From assembly GCF_001949145.1 (NCBI RefSeq), contig NW_019091360.1, forward strand, positions 108,775 to 172,774: 64,000 nucleotides of DNA. The letters are read 5' to 3'. Shown piece by piece: positions 10,790 to 22,419 of the stretch (positions are counted from its first letter, which is position 1; each line of letters begins with the position of its first letter). The notes under the pieces were generated by a model that did not search any database, had not been told where the DNA came from, and saw nothing but the letters and a program-made list of their open reading frames with translations. Both the position numbers and the translations under genes were made by a program. The stretch comes from Acanthaster planci (taxonomy: Eukaryota > Echinodermata > Asteroidea > Valvatida > Acanthasteridae).

Positions 10790-11590
10790 TCAGGCTTATA
10801 TCTCATACGGTTGATTTTTTACCGAGTTTTGAAGAATACAAGAAGTTTTTATTGTAACTTCCAGTCTGATGACGTCATCAGCCCCAAACCCGTTGACTGT
10901 GTAAAGATGATCATCTACATAAATTTTCAGACGATTCTGTCAAACTTTGCCATAGACCTCTATTCAAAATTCATTTTTCAGAATTTTTAAACTGTCGCTA
11001 GAGGGCGCTCGACAATTAGGTGACGTCATCAGTAGATGATTTGAAGAATAATATACCCCAACAGACTAACACTGTTGAAAACAACTTCATAACTATTACC
11101 AATTTTAAACAATAAGACCACTTCCGGTTTCGGCCAGAAGAAAGGGTCACGTGATTTGGCCCACAGGAGATGAATTCAAGACCACATTTTATCCTGCAAC
11201 TTGCTGCAAAAAGAATGTTGCAGGAGGCCACGGTTGATTTTATATGGATTTTTATAATTCTAATGGAATATTTAATATTATAAATATTCAAAATATAATA
11301 ATAAATCACTTGATGACATCATCACGACGTAAATATTTCCATATTATCTTCCTTTTATAGTCAGTGCTTGCTGTAACTTTGACGACAATCAAAGTTACTG
11401 AAGTACCAAAATAGTGCCTCGAAAATGTGCACAAAGTGAATGGGCTGAAATAAATATTGAAAAATCAATAATACATCACTCGATAATGTCATCATGACGT
11501 CATGCTTCGGCACACATTTATGCAATAATGACAATGCCTATGCCAACTTTGAATTCTGTGCGACAAAGATTAATGGCAAAAAAGCTGTAC
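10790..11590. repeat. repeat-rich intron with scattered GATGACGTCATCA blocks
   Basis: TGACGTCATCA or near variants occur near 10869, 11022, 11315 and 11493, with TCACGTGA near 11147. It looks like a further degenerate member of the palindrome-rich repeat family. No coding frame supported. Confidence 0.5.
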
Positions 11591-11599
11591 AGGAAAAAC

Positions 11600-11900
11600 T
11601 CATCAAAGTCTATGGGCTTTCGGCCCAAAAAGAACCCCCCCAAAAAATCCTGACGAACAAATAGGCTTTTTCACAAAATTGCAAAAAAGTCAAAAAGACA
11701 AAAAATCTTAAAACAAAAGCTGTTTTGGCTGGTGACCGAACCCCTCCCCCAAAAAATTGATGAAAAGAATGCCTTTTCTGCAACTTGCGAAGAAGAAAAA
11801 AACAGCACCCCCCCATCTTAAGAAAAACAAATGCTGTTTCGGCCGGTGTTCGAAACGGCAAATAACTGCGAATTATAGTAACTGCAGCAAGACCCAAAGA
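11600..11900. repeat. low-complexity C-run and GCTGTTT(T/C)GGC repeats
   Basis: Three copies of a block with CCCCCC(A)n, AAAAACAAA and 'GCTGTTTCGGC(C/T)GGTG' occur at about 11625, 11720 and 11830. The same GCTGTTTCGGC core forms the hairpin at 13599-13628, so the two arrays are probably related. The minus-strand ORF at 11610-11897 is a product of this repetition. Confidence 0.5.
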
Positions 11901-12012
11901 TTACGCAGGATCATTGAAAATTAATTCATCATAAATAACAGGCCCGTTGTGTGGAAAATATGCAAATGACTTTCTATAATGTCCAATCCATACATGTGTA
12001 AAATAATCTTAC

Positions 12013-12178
12013 CCAATGCATCTTGCTGACAAGCTTCCTGTGCACAACTTCCCTGTAATTCTTGATCTACGAATAGCTGGTAGTGAAGATTACATTTACT
12101 GTTGTTGAGGATGACCAGATCACGATTGACTGTCTTGCCAATGACAACATCTGACAGATCAATAGTTGATTCTTCTGC
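12013..12178 (-). CDS. CFAP65: CFAP65 exon K, fourth ASH-type segment
   Basis: A 166-nt exon, phase 0 in, phase 1 out. The acceptor is TTTATTATGCAG|GCA and the donor TGG|GTAAGA. The peptide reads AEESTIDLSDVVIGKTVNR, then LVILNNSKCNLHYQLFVDQ, then a polar loop (QGSCAQEACQQDALG). 'I...DVVIGK...R.L.I.NNS.C.L.Y.L' is a clear ASH first half. The open frame continues past the donor into intron. Confidence 0.86.
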
Positions 12179-12189
12179 CTGCATAATAA

Positions 12190-13030
12190 AAGAAGGTCAG
12201 AGACTTAAAGTATACATGCTCTGAATTCTTCTCACTTTTTGTGTATCTTCATTATAGTCTTTTTCAATTTACGAAAACTGTTTGAAATCCTTTTGGGATG
12301 AAGTGTATGGACAACACAGTTGTTGCAAGCTTTCCCAGACAAGTGGGGGTACTGTTGTTGTGATGTAAATCAGGGAAGAAACTGTTCAGTTCACATATTT
12401 TCACATTCAAATTTGGACTCTGAATTTGGTCTTTTAAGAAACATCTGAGAAAGGTTGCTTGCTGCCGTATAATTAAATGATTAAAAAGTGGCAAAGAAAC
12501 CAACATTTTTTGTGCACAAATAAATCAACACTGAAGTTTTGTGCCCAGATAACATCAACGTTTTGCTCATGAATATGGAAATTAAACAAAGGCAACAAAA
12601 TCCGGTTCATAAGTGTGACGTCACTTCAGTTTAAACCATGCCCACTGCACTTGCCCTGCGCATAGAGTTACATGCATCGACCGCTGTTTACATGGAACCA
12701 TGGCACAGGAAATTAATGCACAATTTCAGCGATCTTCTAATGAGAACCTGCAAATCTTGGTGTGTCCACATGTATGATGAAGTCACTTACGAGCCAGATA
12801 CAGACTGAAATAGCAAAAACTGAAATGAGGTTAAATGAAACACAAAAATGCTCTGTAGTGAATTAACTGCATTGCATGGTCACTTTAAATGCTTTGGACT
12901 ATGAGTTCAGTTTTGTGTCGGTAAGTAGGAGGATGATGAAATCAGCAAAGTCAATCTTCAGGTTAGTTGGTTTGTTGGCAGGTTTATTATCCACAAATCA
13001 TAGCAAGAAGGCCCAATCGCATGTGAATTT
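12190..13030. other. intron stretch, nothing recognised
   Basis: Non-coding sequence upstream of exon K. A minus-strand ORF at 12264-12506 has no domain, no acceptor in the right phase and no CFAP65 similarity. Confidence 0.5.
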
Positions 13031-13036
13031 ACAGTG

Positions 13037-13596
13037 TCAACCACTTCCTGCTGGGTGCCCAGTTTCGGGCACCGTGCGTTTATATGCAGAGCCGGGGTGC
13101 CCGGTTTCAGACAAAAGAGCTGGTCTGTATAACAAAAGACCTGCTGCTGGGAACTGCTGTAATTTTTTGACTTTCATTTTTTGAAGGTAATCCAGCACTG
13201 TTTTGCAACAGTATACCACTGTTTTGGGCATAGCCCGCCTGCGGATTAGCACTGCAGACAAAAGTGCTCCAGGGCACCATTGATGAACGACACAGTGCCA
13301 CCTCTCGCTAATCCAGCTGCATATAAAAAGACACTACTGGCATTCACCGGAACAAAGGAAATTACCGAACACCCCACAATTCTGGGCCCTCTATTACAGG
13401 GCTGAAGGCTTGGCTGAAATACTCGGGCATCAATGAAGGTTGCCTGTCAGATTACAGTAGCCACCAGACAGTCGTTCATGTGGGTGTAAATGTCCAGTGA
13501 ATGAACATATGAATTTTTGATGAATTTTGAAAATGGAAAATCTTGAAATGGTCCCTGCATCTTGTCTCGCTCAAGAAAAATCCAGGAGGTGGTTAA
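13037..13596. mobile_element. short TTAA-type DNA transposon, copy 2
   Basis: About 560 bp. The left end TCAACCACTTCCTGCTGGG has lost one T of TTAA; the right end, reverse complemented, reads TTAACCACCTCCTGGA. The interior is the reverse complement of the copy at 8222-8787 (for example GCAGCAGGTCTTTTGT there, ACAAAAGACCTGCTGC here). Non-autonomous. Confidence 0.7.
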
Positions 13597-13598
13597 TT

Positions 13599-15290
13599 AG
13601 CTGTTTCGGCAAGTCAGCCGAAACAGCTATTGCTTTTTTGATTATTATTTTTTTAAAGCTCTTTTTCAGACCAATTCTTTTGACCAGTCGACTTTGGCAG
13701 TTTACTAAATCTGATCGACTTCAAACTTGGCAGACCTTTGGACAATTATCCATGGATGGTCCGGGAAGAAATTTGTCACATGATTTCTTTTTGAATTTCG
13801 AATATTTAATTTTTTTCCCATAGGGTTTGTATACGCTTTTTTCCATCAATCGACTTTGGCAGTTAACTAAATCTCACAGGCTCCAGACTTAGTGGGTACT
13901 CAGACATTCATTCAAGGATGATAATAGAACAAATTTGTCCCGATGACGTCATCTCATGATTTATTTTTGAATTTTCAATATTTGATATTTCGCCATAGGG
14001 TTTGTACACGTTTTTCAACAGCCAGACTTCCACACTGTTCTCGACCTGTCTCAATGAATGTTAGGTCAAGATTCTTAGCATAACAGTTTGAGAGGGTTTA
14101 GGAGAAAATTAGGAGAAAAATATCATCATTTTATTTTTTATTGAATTTTGAATATTTAGTTTTCTCCATAGGTTTTGTCCAAGTTTTTCTAAAGTCAAAG
14201 ATTGGTGCATTCATACATCTGAGTGTCTTTATGTTTGGAGCATACGTAGTCCAAAAACCTTTGGTGCTGTCAAAATGAAATTGTCACGGTGGCGTCATCA
14301 GGGGTCATGTGACATGAGATTAAAGTTGCAGTTTTCTCCATCGGTTTTGTACACATTTTTCTACTACGCAATATTATCGATCTTAATGAGAGTTGTCCTG
14401 AACTTTGGCTGAGGATTACTATGAAAACGAAAGAAAAATTGTATTTTTTGTTGTCTTTGTTTGATTACAAATATACCCAAGAGTCCAAATATCAAATAAT
14501 ATTTCATAATTTTCTTTCAGTTTAAACACAAATCATGTGACATCTTAAAGCTTCTTTGAATTGGTTTTCCAGCCCATTGACTTTGTTAACATTTTCAAGC
14601 CACTATTTTGAAACCTTCGCTATGTTTGATAGCTATAAAAGTGATAGCCAACAAAGACCTTGATACAAGAACTATACTAAATAAATGATATCAAGATGAC
14701 ATCATCACTCTAGTCAATCTGACTTATTTCCTTCAATGTACACTTGAAATCCATCATTTACCCTAACCCCCAAGATTGTATGTAAAATCGTATTGAAATT
14801 GGAGGATTTGGGACTGTTAGGGTTAAGAGAGGTTCTCAGGGAAAATCATCAAAATGACATCATCAGGGGTCACGTGACATGAGATTAAAGCTGCATTTTT
14901 TTCCCATAGGTTTTGTACACATTTTACTATTCAAAGCTCATGAGTGAGTAGTCGCTAACTTCAGCTCAAGATAACTTTGAGGTGTCTGATCATCATCAAG
15001 GTTGCAACCAACCAAGACCTCGATAAAAAGTTTTGGCTTAATTTATGACGTTATGATGAAATCATCAACTACTTGTTTTTTGAATAATTCATTTTCAAAT
15101 ATAGATTTTGTAAATTTTTCAAAAGCCAGTGTTCAGCACTCTTGTCAATCTGATTGAATTGTGTAACGTTCATTAAATGTTAATGTTTACTATTCGTTCA
15201 GATATTTTCATATTTTAGATGTTTTTTGACATACTTTCTTGAAAATGCCGAACAGCCTGCAGTTGTTTTAACAACTGTCAAACCTCTAGT
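13599..15290. mobile_element. degenerate internal-repeat element with Helitron-like 3' end (candidate)
   Basis: It opens with a perfect 12-bp inverted repeat, AGCTGTTTCGGC/GCCGAAACAGCT, loop 6 (13599-13628). Then degenerate units of about 180 bp follow, each with 'TTTTTGAATTTnnAATATTT' and 'CATAGG(G)TTTTGTACACnTTTTT' (near 13795, 13965, 14145, 14330, 14895, 15090). It closes with the hairpin CAGTTGTT-TT-AACAACTG at 15260-15277, eight bases, then CTAG followed by T. Hairpin plus CTRR-T is the Helitron 3' signature. No Rep/helicase is present and the 5' TC end was not fixed, so the class is an inference. Confidence 0.45.
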
Positions 15291-15299
15291 TAAGTTAAA

Positions 15300-16800
15300 A
15301 TTGTGATGCCACGCCCCTTTGGAGGTTGAGCAAGATTCCAGTGAGGGCACCCTCCTCCTCAGAGCGCGGCGTGGACGGCACGTACTGGCAAGTCCCTGAG
15401 CGGCTAGGGACGAGTCCGCTGGGATGGAAGTATACTGTCCCAGTTGAAGAGATGATCCTTCAGATTTGGCTGGATGGCAGTTTGCTGTTATCTGATTGAC
15501 TTAGTGGTTTAGCGGGAACTCAAAGTGACATAAATAAACGGTCTAGGACGACTATTCACTCTACAGTAGAAAACATAACAATAGAGGGTGCTCCTTTAAA
15601 TGAGACAACTTTACCTCAACTTCACTCGCCTGATAAGAAAAACCACCTCACGAGGGAACAGGTCGACAGTAACTAACAGAGGGTGCTTTCTCAATCGTAG
15701 CTTGTGGGTGAGGACAGAAATATATATAGCGTACTTCCCTCCCACAATGCACAATCTGTAAGGGGGCATATGATATCCAGGGCCAAAACCAATCTAGGGA
15801 TGTCGCTCCATTCAACTAATACTAAGTGGGTTCTAGCAACACACCTTTACTTCTCCCGCATTGCACACACCACGTTACGGCCCTTCCAACCTCCAAGCCC
15901 ACTCGTGGCCAAGCCTTCAAGAGAGCGACACACTAAGACACCACGTTTATTGTAAAGACTGCAATGCACCAGCGCAACAACCAAACATACAGGTAGCAGG
16001 GGTTCACTCAGGCTGCAAATGAGACATTTGCTAGGGACGCTGCCCCTGCAAGAGTTACGGCAGATAGCCCCTACTTCGACTGATCGCAGACCTAAAGGCC
16101 CCTCAGAGGGTCCTAACGTCTCCATGCAACCCACTGTGACACTTACCACCCCTAAAATACAGGGAGTAGTGCTTACCATGAACCAGTAGTCCAGGCCAGT
16201 GCTCAGAACCTAGCGGGCAAGGTTTGTCTCCCCTTTCACGCTGGGGCCGAGTGGCTTTTATAGCCTCACCACAGCCTCACGCTTGCGCAGTACCTGCCAC
16301 GTTCATGGAGCAGTGACCAGCCCCGTCCATCGAATCAGTGCACGAGTGGCAGGGAACACATTTTACCCCATAATGAGTAAAATCTATTAGATTTGATGCG
16401 ACCTGCTGAGAAGGCCAAAATACGGTTCAATCAAGCGTGCATGATTTCAGTGCACAGAACATGTCTCCATGCAGATGGATTTCTAGATGAATCCTAGAAT
16501 GGGCCAATACGGGATAAACATTACTTGCACACCATGTGCAAATGGCCAGCTACGGCGTCTGCTGCTAAACTATGCAGATGTGAAATTAGCACTCCTAGAA
16601 GCAGTGCCAAAATCTAGCGCTAACCAATCAGAGTATTGATTCGTGGTAGCATACAAAAAGAGCCAGGGCCAGTCCTAGGAAAGCCACTTGTTGTCACGGC
16701 TCCATACATTAAATATCAATGTTCGCTTAAATTTTTCCTGTTTTGTGAGTAGTAATTGAGGATTCTCTGTGACGGTCCTGAGTTGTTAAACAAAGGAGGA
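15300..16800. other. intron stretch, possible 5' region of a retroelement
   Basis: Contains two related blocks, 'ACAGTAGAAAACATAACAATAGAGGGTGCT' type (about 15560) and 'ACAGTAACTAACAGAGGGTGCT' (about 15667), and a TATA-like CTTTTATAGCC near 16255. It leads into the gag-like ORF at 16802. It may be the terminal region of that element, but no matching terminal copy was seen. Confidence 0.3.
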
Positions 16801-16801
16801 A

Positions 16802-17820
16802 ATGCCACGTGGTAGGCCAAGGCGCACTCAGGCAGCAACACAGCCTAAGCGGGACCACAGCCGCGCTCACTAAAAACATGTGCGCCACGCTGGAGCACTT
16901 GGCATATCAGGAGGGACAGCGCCATGATGTTCCAGGAGGAAGCCAAGGTGGGACAAGTGCCAGTGAGACATCACGTCAGGAAGCAATGGCAGCCCAGCCC
17001 CTACAGTTCAGGGTGCCGAGTCAACCACCGGCAACAATGGCACTCCCCGCACTAGTTGGGTTACCAAGTCAGGCTGCAAATGTACATGTAGTCCTGCACA
17101 TGCCAGTAGTCATAATGCATCAGACTACAGATACAGTGCAACGTGCACCGGTGGGAACGACGAGTCGGCATGGAATTCCCAGCCAGCATGTGAATGCAGT
17201 CCAGTGCACACCAATGAGGATGCCCAGTCAGCTTGCCAACATGGTCCAGCTCTCACTTGAGACGAGAGTATGGAGTCAGCCCGCACATTCTGAAGCATTT
17301 TTCAGACCGAGATGACGACGACATTTTCGGCCGCACCCGGTAGTGGAGGTGCCTGGACTGATAAATTGTACTTCGGCTGTTACATACATACTACAGGAAC
17401 CAGCCTGAGGCAGTCGTCTCAATGCGCTATTCTTAAGTACATTTAGTACAGATGATACAACAGGGGGGACAGTCCTTCCCTGTAGTCCTGTCATTACTTC
17501 TCTATCATTTATGACAGCTTACAGTTAACCCTGGGTTGGAGAAGCGCACAGGGTCCCATTATACACTGAGAGCAGTAGTTTGCCTATTCATTCAGCAGTG
17601 CCGGCTCCCCAAATATACACCGCTGCACTCGAGACACAATCGCCCCATACTTGGGGCATAGGGAGCAGCGCAGCAAATTCAATGGGCAGTAGTGCAAGTA
17701 CTAGCTCACTTAGATTAAGAGAGAATGCTGGGCTTTCAGTTGGTCCTATTCCACAAACCCTATCCCACGCATTGAGTCCACTTCCTTGCTTGGGGGAAAT
17801 GTTTCCCAAGCAATAAACGA
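16802..17820 (+). pseudogene. gag-like ORF of a tyrosine-recombinase retroelement (possible)
   Basis: An ATG at 16802 in good context (GAGGAAATGC) begins MPRGRPRRTQAATQPKR, an AT-hook-like basic start common in Ngaro/DIRS ORF1, but the frame ends at 16874. A second frame from 16809 runs 168 codons and is rich in Q, P, S and T with repeated 'PSQ..N.VQ' segments. A third, 17580-17816, ends in LSPLPCLGEMFPKQ. No zinc knuckle is seen. The LINE at 17886 interrupts what might have followed. Confidence 0.35.
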
Positions 17821-17885
17821 GAAGATTTGACGTCATGAGTATGTTGACATGTCAATTTTCTTCGTGAAAAGTGCACCAGAAGTAG

Positions 17886-18170
17886 TTGTGTAGTCTCACA
17901 AACCCACTGACCTCCTCTGCAGATGCTAAAGATAAGTTTTACGATGACCTCATCTCTGTTCTTTGTGACACACCCCAGCAACAGCTGGCTTTTCTTCTTT
18001 TGGATTTCATTGCCAGAGTCAGTGCCGACAGCAGCTCTTGGCCAACCTGCTTAGGCCAGTTTGGAGTTGGGAAAATGAACAACAATAGGCAGCGCCTCCT
18101 CGACTGTGACACCAACCACTCCCTTGTGGTCTCTAAAGTGAAATTTTAGCCCTGGAAAATCCACAGGGCA
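17886..18170 (+). pseudogene. LINE endonuclease fragment, internally deleted
   Basis: The frame shows ADAKDKFYDDLISVL, then a DFIARV segment standing for the 'GDFNARVG' motif of APE-type endonucleases, then GQFGVGKMNNN.QRLL ('G.HG.G..N.NG..LL'). It then jumps to DTNHSLVVSKVKF, the motif near the end of the domain ('DH.L...K'). Most of the C-terminal half is missing. It precedes the RT region at 18585 on the same strand. Confidence 0.75.
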
Positions 18171-18579
18171 AAGAAAGAGGGTAGACCACGCACAGACATC
18201 AGCAGGACTCTTGATCCCAACAAGGTAGAACAGTTTGTTTGGGTACTGAAAAATGCCTGTCATGGGCTATGCTGTGATAGGGCCAGTGAGAGATGGTCAC
18301 TTCTCAGGGACACCATCTACAATGCTGCAATGTCCACTTTTGGCAACAGGCAAAACAAGTCAGCTTACTGGTTTGAGGCAAATGCCGAAGAACTGCTACC
18401 TCTCACAAAGGAAAAGTGACAAACCCTCTCAGCTTACAAGAAGCTGCCATCAGAGAGGAATTCGCAGCCCCTCCGTACTGCCTATGGTCGAGTTCAGCAG
18501 GCCCCAAGGCACCATGCCAATGATTTCTGGCTACAGCTCTGCTCCAGCATACAGACAGCAGCTAATTTCAGCAACACAA

Positions 18580-19890
18580 GGGGCATGTACGACGGGATCA
18601 AGAAGGCAATCGGTCCGACGCAGAGCAAGAAAGCTCCTTTAAAGTTGGCCACAGGAGAGATCATCAATGACCGTGATCAGCAGATGAACTGCTGGGTGGA
18701 GCATTATTCGGATCTATATTCCCGACAGAACTTGGTCAGTGCAGATGCTCTGGATGCAATTGGTTGCCTGCCCACAATGGAAGAGCTGGACATCGAGCCA
18801 ACAGTTGAAGGGTTGGAGTAAACACTGGATGCCCTCCCCTGGGAAGGCCCCAGAAGGTGACGGCATCCCACCCAAAGTTCTCAAGTACGGCAAGAGGACA
18901 CTCATCAAAGAGCTCTTTGAACTCATGTGCCAGTGCTGGAGGGAGGGCTCAGTGCCCCAAAATATGAGAGATGCAAACATCATCAATCTCTACAAAAACA
19001 AGGGGGACCATAGCGATTGCAACAACTATCACAGGTATTTCACTCCTCAGCCTTGTCGGCCTACTCTTTGCTGGAGACATATTGGCCAGGATTCAGATCC
19101 TTACTGAAAGAATTTACCCAGAATCACAGAGTGGGTTCAGAGCTGAGAGGTCAACCACTGACATGGTGTTTTCCCTGATACAAGTCCAAGAGAAGTTCAG
19201 GGAACAGAGAAAGGTCTTGTACATCACCTTCATTAATCTTACAAAGGCCTTTGACGTCGTCAGCAGTGATGGACTCTTCAAGATATTGGCATTGGCTGCC
19301 CTCCTACCCTGCTCAGTCTGATGAGATCTTTTCACGAGGGCATGCAGGGCATCGTTACGTATGAGGGTACAACTTGCGAGCCATTTAATATCAGCAGAGT
19401 TAAGCAGGGCTGTGTCCTTGCTCCCACTTTGTTCGGAATCTTCTTTCCTGTCTTGCTCAAGCATGCCTTTGGAACAGCCAAAGAGAGCATCTATCTCCAC
19501 ACAGGACGTGATTGAAACCTCTTCAGTCTGTTCAGCCTTTGAGCCAAGACGAAAGTGCAGATCAGACTCCTCAGGGATTTCCTTTTTGCCGATGATGTAG
19601 CAATAACAACGCATACAGCAGAAGACCTGCAGCAGCTCCTAAACCAATTTTCTGCTGCCTGCAATGCCTTTGGCCTGACAATCAGCCTAAAGAAGACTCA
19701 GGTAATGGGACAGTATGTGGATGAGCCACCCCCTGTAAGCATCACAGAGGACGAGTTAGAAGCAGTCCATAAGTTCTTGTACCTGGCCTCCACCATCTCC
19801 AACACACTCTCCCTTGACATCGAGCTCAATGGGCAAAGCAAGTTTAGAAGAACGGGGAGCTTACAGAGCACACCAAAGCACAGGTCTACA
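18580..19890 (+). pseudogene. LINE (APE-type non-LTR retrotransposon) reverse transcriptase
   Basis: Frames in order: YDGIKKAIGPTQSKKAPLK; GKAPEGDGIPPKVLKYG ('GKA.G.DGIP.E.L'); WREGSVPQNMRDANIINLYK; GISLLSLVG; RIYPESQSGFRAERSTTDM; LYITFINLTKAFDVVS (the first catalytic aspartate position of 'FID..KAFD' reads IN, a loss); RVKQGCVLAPTLF; DFLFADDVAI with FADD at 19585-19596; then LNQFSAACNAFGLTISLKKTQ. It is broken by at least four frameshifts or stops (for example at 18819, 19105, 19321, 19515). The clade (RTE-, jockey- or I-like) cannot be fixed by eye. Confidence 0.88.
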
Positions 19891-20225
19891 TGGCATGCAC
19901 TGTGAGCCCGCTCCTCTGTGGCAGTGAAACATGGACTTTGTGCTCTCGCCAGGAGAAACAGCCCAGTGCCTTCCACATGCGATACCTAAGGTGCATCTTC
20001 GGCATCTTGTGGAAAGACCATCTTACCAATAGCATGGTGCTCAAAAGAGCACAGATCTCTTCAATTTCACCTTCCTGAGGCAGAGGCATATGCACTGGTT
20101 GGGACACATCATGCGCGTGGAAGATGGTCGCATTCCAAAAGACCTCCTCTATGGAGAAATGGCGTCAGGGGCGAGGCCAATTGGTAGACCCCAACTGCAT
20201 TTCAAGGACATCTGTAAATGTAGTA
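19890..20225 (+). pseudogene. LINE C-terminal region
   Basis: Continues the RT: LLCGSETWTLCSRQE, then FHMRYLRCIFGILWKDHLTN, then after a frameshift LRQRHMHWLGHIMRVEDGRIP and LLYGEMASGARPIGRPQLHF. 'Y..E.W....+....+..F..R.LR.I.GI.W.D..TN..VL' and 'R.+WLGH..RM.D.R.P' are the standard tail of this LINE group. Sequence similarity ends near 20225 with no poly(A) tail visible. Confidence 0.8.
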
Positions 20226-20229
20226 GAGC

Positions 20230-21110
20230 TAGAACGTTGTTACAGTTTTTGTAAGCGTCTTTTCATAGGAGTAGTTCCCCTCTAAAAATACAGTTTTTGT
20301 TTAGAGTTCCCCTAAATTTTTCTGTCAGTGTATTCCCCTGTTTATTTACTTTGGCCCTCGCTTCTACCCATATAACTTGACCCCATGTTCTGGCCAGACA
20401 TAGTTTTGAAGAGCAGACCAGCAGAGACACTATCACTGCTCATTTGTTCCTCCTAACTGGAATGTGCGTTTCTGCTTGAGTCAGGTTTCTGTCTGCGTCT
20501 ACATGTTCGAGTCAATGATCGAAAGCCAAACTCTCCTTATTAGCACCATTTTACATACTGTGTTGGTTTTTGGTTTTGGTTTTTTAGTTTGTTTGGTCTT
20601 TAGTCCTATCAAAGTTTCTTTGAGTCCTTCAGTCCTTTTGGTTTTGGCACTTTTTCCAGTACTTTCTGATTAATAAATTATTATTTGTCTTTTTTTTAAG
20701 TCAACTATTTGTGTCTGAGTCCTTATTAATTCAGTTTCCTGTGACTTTTCCCTCAAAGATCCTTGGTTCAGTTAGAGTTTTTGTTGTTTTGCGAGTTCCC
20801 CATAGTGTGCCATTTTTCCCTTATACATAAAAATGACCTCAAAAAGTGCATACCATCAACACCAACACCTGTGAGGTAGTAGCCGCTGACAGAGGTACTT
20901 GGAAGTGCACATTGAAGAAGGGATTCAAGTAGTTTGAGGGCAATCTGAGGGCGGCAGAGAAAAGATCCAAGACAAGGATCAAGCACCAACTGACAGACCC
21001 ACCTCAGTTTTCATCTGTGCTCGCTGAGGCTGGGACTGTCATTCTCACATTGGACTTTTCAGCCACAGCAGACGCTGCTCCCGGATGGACATCCAGGGCA
21101 GAACCCTCAT
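20230..21110. other. intron stretch, nothing firm
   Basis: T-rich sequence with GTTTTGGTTTTTTAGTTTGTTTGG low complexity near 20570. ORFs at 20464-20673 and 20768-20989 have no domain. It may be the body of the element whose RNase H fragment follows. Confidence 0.4.
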
Positions 21111-21119
21111 AATCCCCTG

Positions 21120-21400
21120 GGATTGACGGATGCCTACTGCAGTCCCTGTTTCGAAGCAGGAATGGGACTCTTCTGGAACACTCAAAATTTTTCATGGATG
21201 CAGCAGCCTCCATCAGTTTTGGGGTGTATTTTGAGGGGAAATGGCTGCAAGGCCACTGGCAGCAAGGGGAGACACTCCCTCTCTCCTTTGCTCTCCTAGA
21301 ATTGTACCCTGTGGTGGTTACTGTTATGGCTTTGAGTCCCCTCTTAGCTAATCACAAAGTGAAGTTTCAGTCAGATAAGGCGGCATTGCAAAATTGACCA
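21120..21400 (+). pseudogene. RNase H fragment of a Ngaro/DIRS-like element
   Basis: The frame at 21150-21397 reads LLEHSKFFMDAAASISFGVYF, then GKWLQGHW, then LSFALLELYPVVVTVMAL and NHKVKFQSDKAA. This follows the pattern 'L..F.DAA...GFG.Y..G.W..G.W......I...EL.P...A...W...L.N..+.F..DN.A'. The first aspartate and the glutamate are present, while the third site reads SDK instead of TDN. Isolated; a stop follows at 21397. Confidence 0.6.
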
Positions 21401-21919
21401 ACCGTTCTGCGCCCCGGACATCCTGCGGGATCACGGAGAGCACGCCAGTCCCTGCAAAACAAAAGACTCCTTGACAACCGGGTGCGCCTATGGACTGAAT
21501 GCGATATGCAAGGCTTATGTAAATTACCAGTCTCATGAATACGCCAAATATTCCCCGGATTCCAGGCTACTTCAGCCTACAATTGACCATGAAAGGAATG
21601 GCTTAAATTTGTACCAAAGACAAATAACAGCAGTGATGTATTTCTCACAAACAAAATCCATTGATCCTTGATCGTTAGCAAAGTTACATGCTAGTACAAG
21701 TATACAAAATTTCTTGTTCAAGCTGCCACTAGATTGCCTTAGAGAAGTTGTCCAAAATCAATCAGCGAGCATGTCCCACCAAGAAGACCATCAGTTTTCC
21801 TGAGCACAAAACACGCGCACAGAATTCAATCTCTGCTTTGTGAAGTTTGTTTCACCATTGTTACTGACATTTCAAAACATGATTTATTGTATGAACATCT
21901 GAATTAGTATGTTTACGGT

Positions 21920-22413
21920 TTAACCACTTCGTGCTGGGGCATTTTTCAACGTTGATGATGCTGGGCCGGCATGACTATCATTTTTTCCGTTTTCAAAATC
22001 CTTCAACAATTCATCATTCCATTTGACAGTCATTTATAGCCGCACGGAGTAATCTTTAGGCACTNNNNNNNNNNNNNNNNNNNNNNNNNNNNNNNNNNNN
22101 NNNNNNNNNNNNNNNNNNNNNNNNNNNNNNNNNNNNNNNNNNNNNNNNNNNNNNNNNNNNNNNNNNNNNNNNNNNNNNNNNNNNNNNNNNNNNNNNNNNN
22201 NNNNNNNNNNNNNNNNNNNNNNNNNNNNNNNNNNNNNNNNNNNNNNNNNNNNNNNNNNNNNNNNNNNNNNNNNNNNNNNNNNNNNNNNNNNNNNNNNNNN
22301 NNNNNNNNNNNNNNNNNNNNNNNNNNNNNNNNNNNNNNNNNNNGTCGGAGATCCCGGCCACACATATAAACCATACGGCTCCGATTTCGGAGTCCCCGGC
22401 TGGTAGTGGTTAA
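21920..22413. mobile_element. TTAA-flanked DNA transposon with clear inverted ends, gap inside
   Basis: Flanked by TTAA at 21920-21923 and 22410-22413. The left end is TTAACCACTTCGTGCTGGGG and the right end, reverse complemented, TTAACCACTACCAGCCGGGG. They agree at about 16 of 20 positions. It belongs with the copies at 8222, 13037 and 51600 by its ends, though the middle is an assembly gap. The ends and TTAA target fit a piggyBac-type MITE. Confidence 0.75.
22065..22343. other. assembly gap (N run)
   Basis: 279 ambiguous bases inside the TTAA-flanked element. Reading frames that cross it have no meaning. Confidence 1.
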
Positions 22414-22419
22414 GTTTTT

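Noticed and set aside
13107-13301. ORF similar to one at 51576-51779, suggesting a conserved small protein
   Set aside because: Both lie inside copies of the same TTAA transposon; similarity is that of the DNA and the frames are not kept in the 8222 copy.
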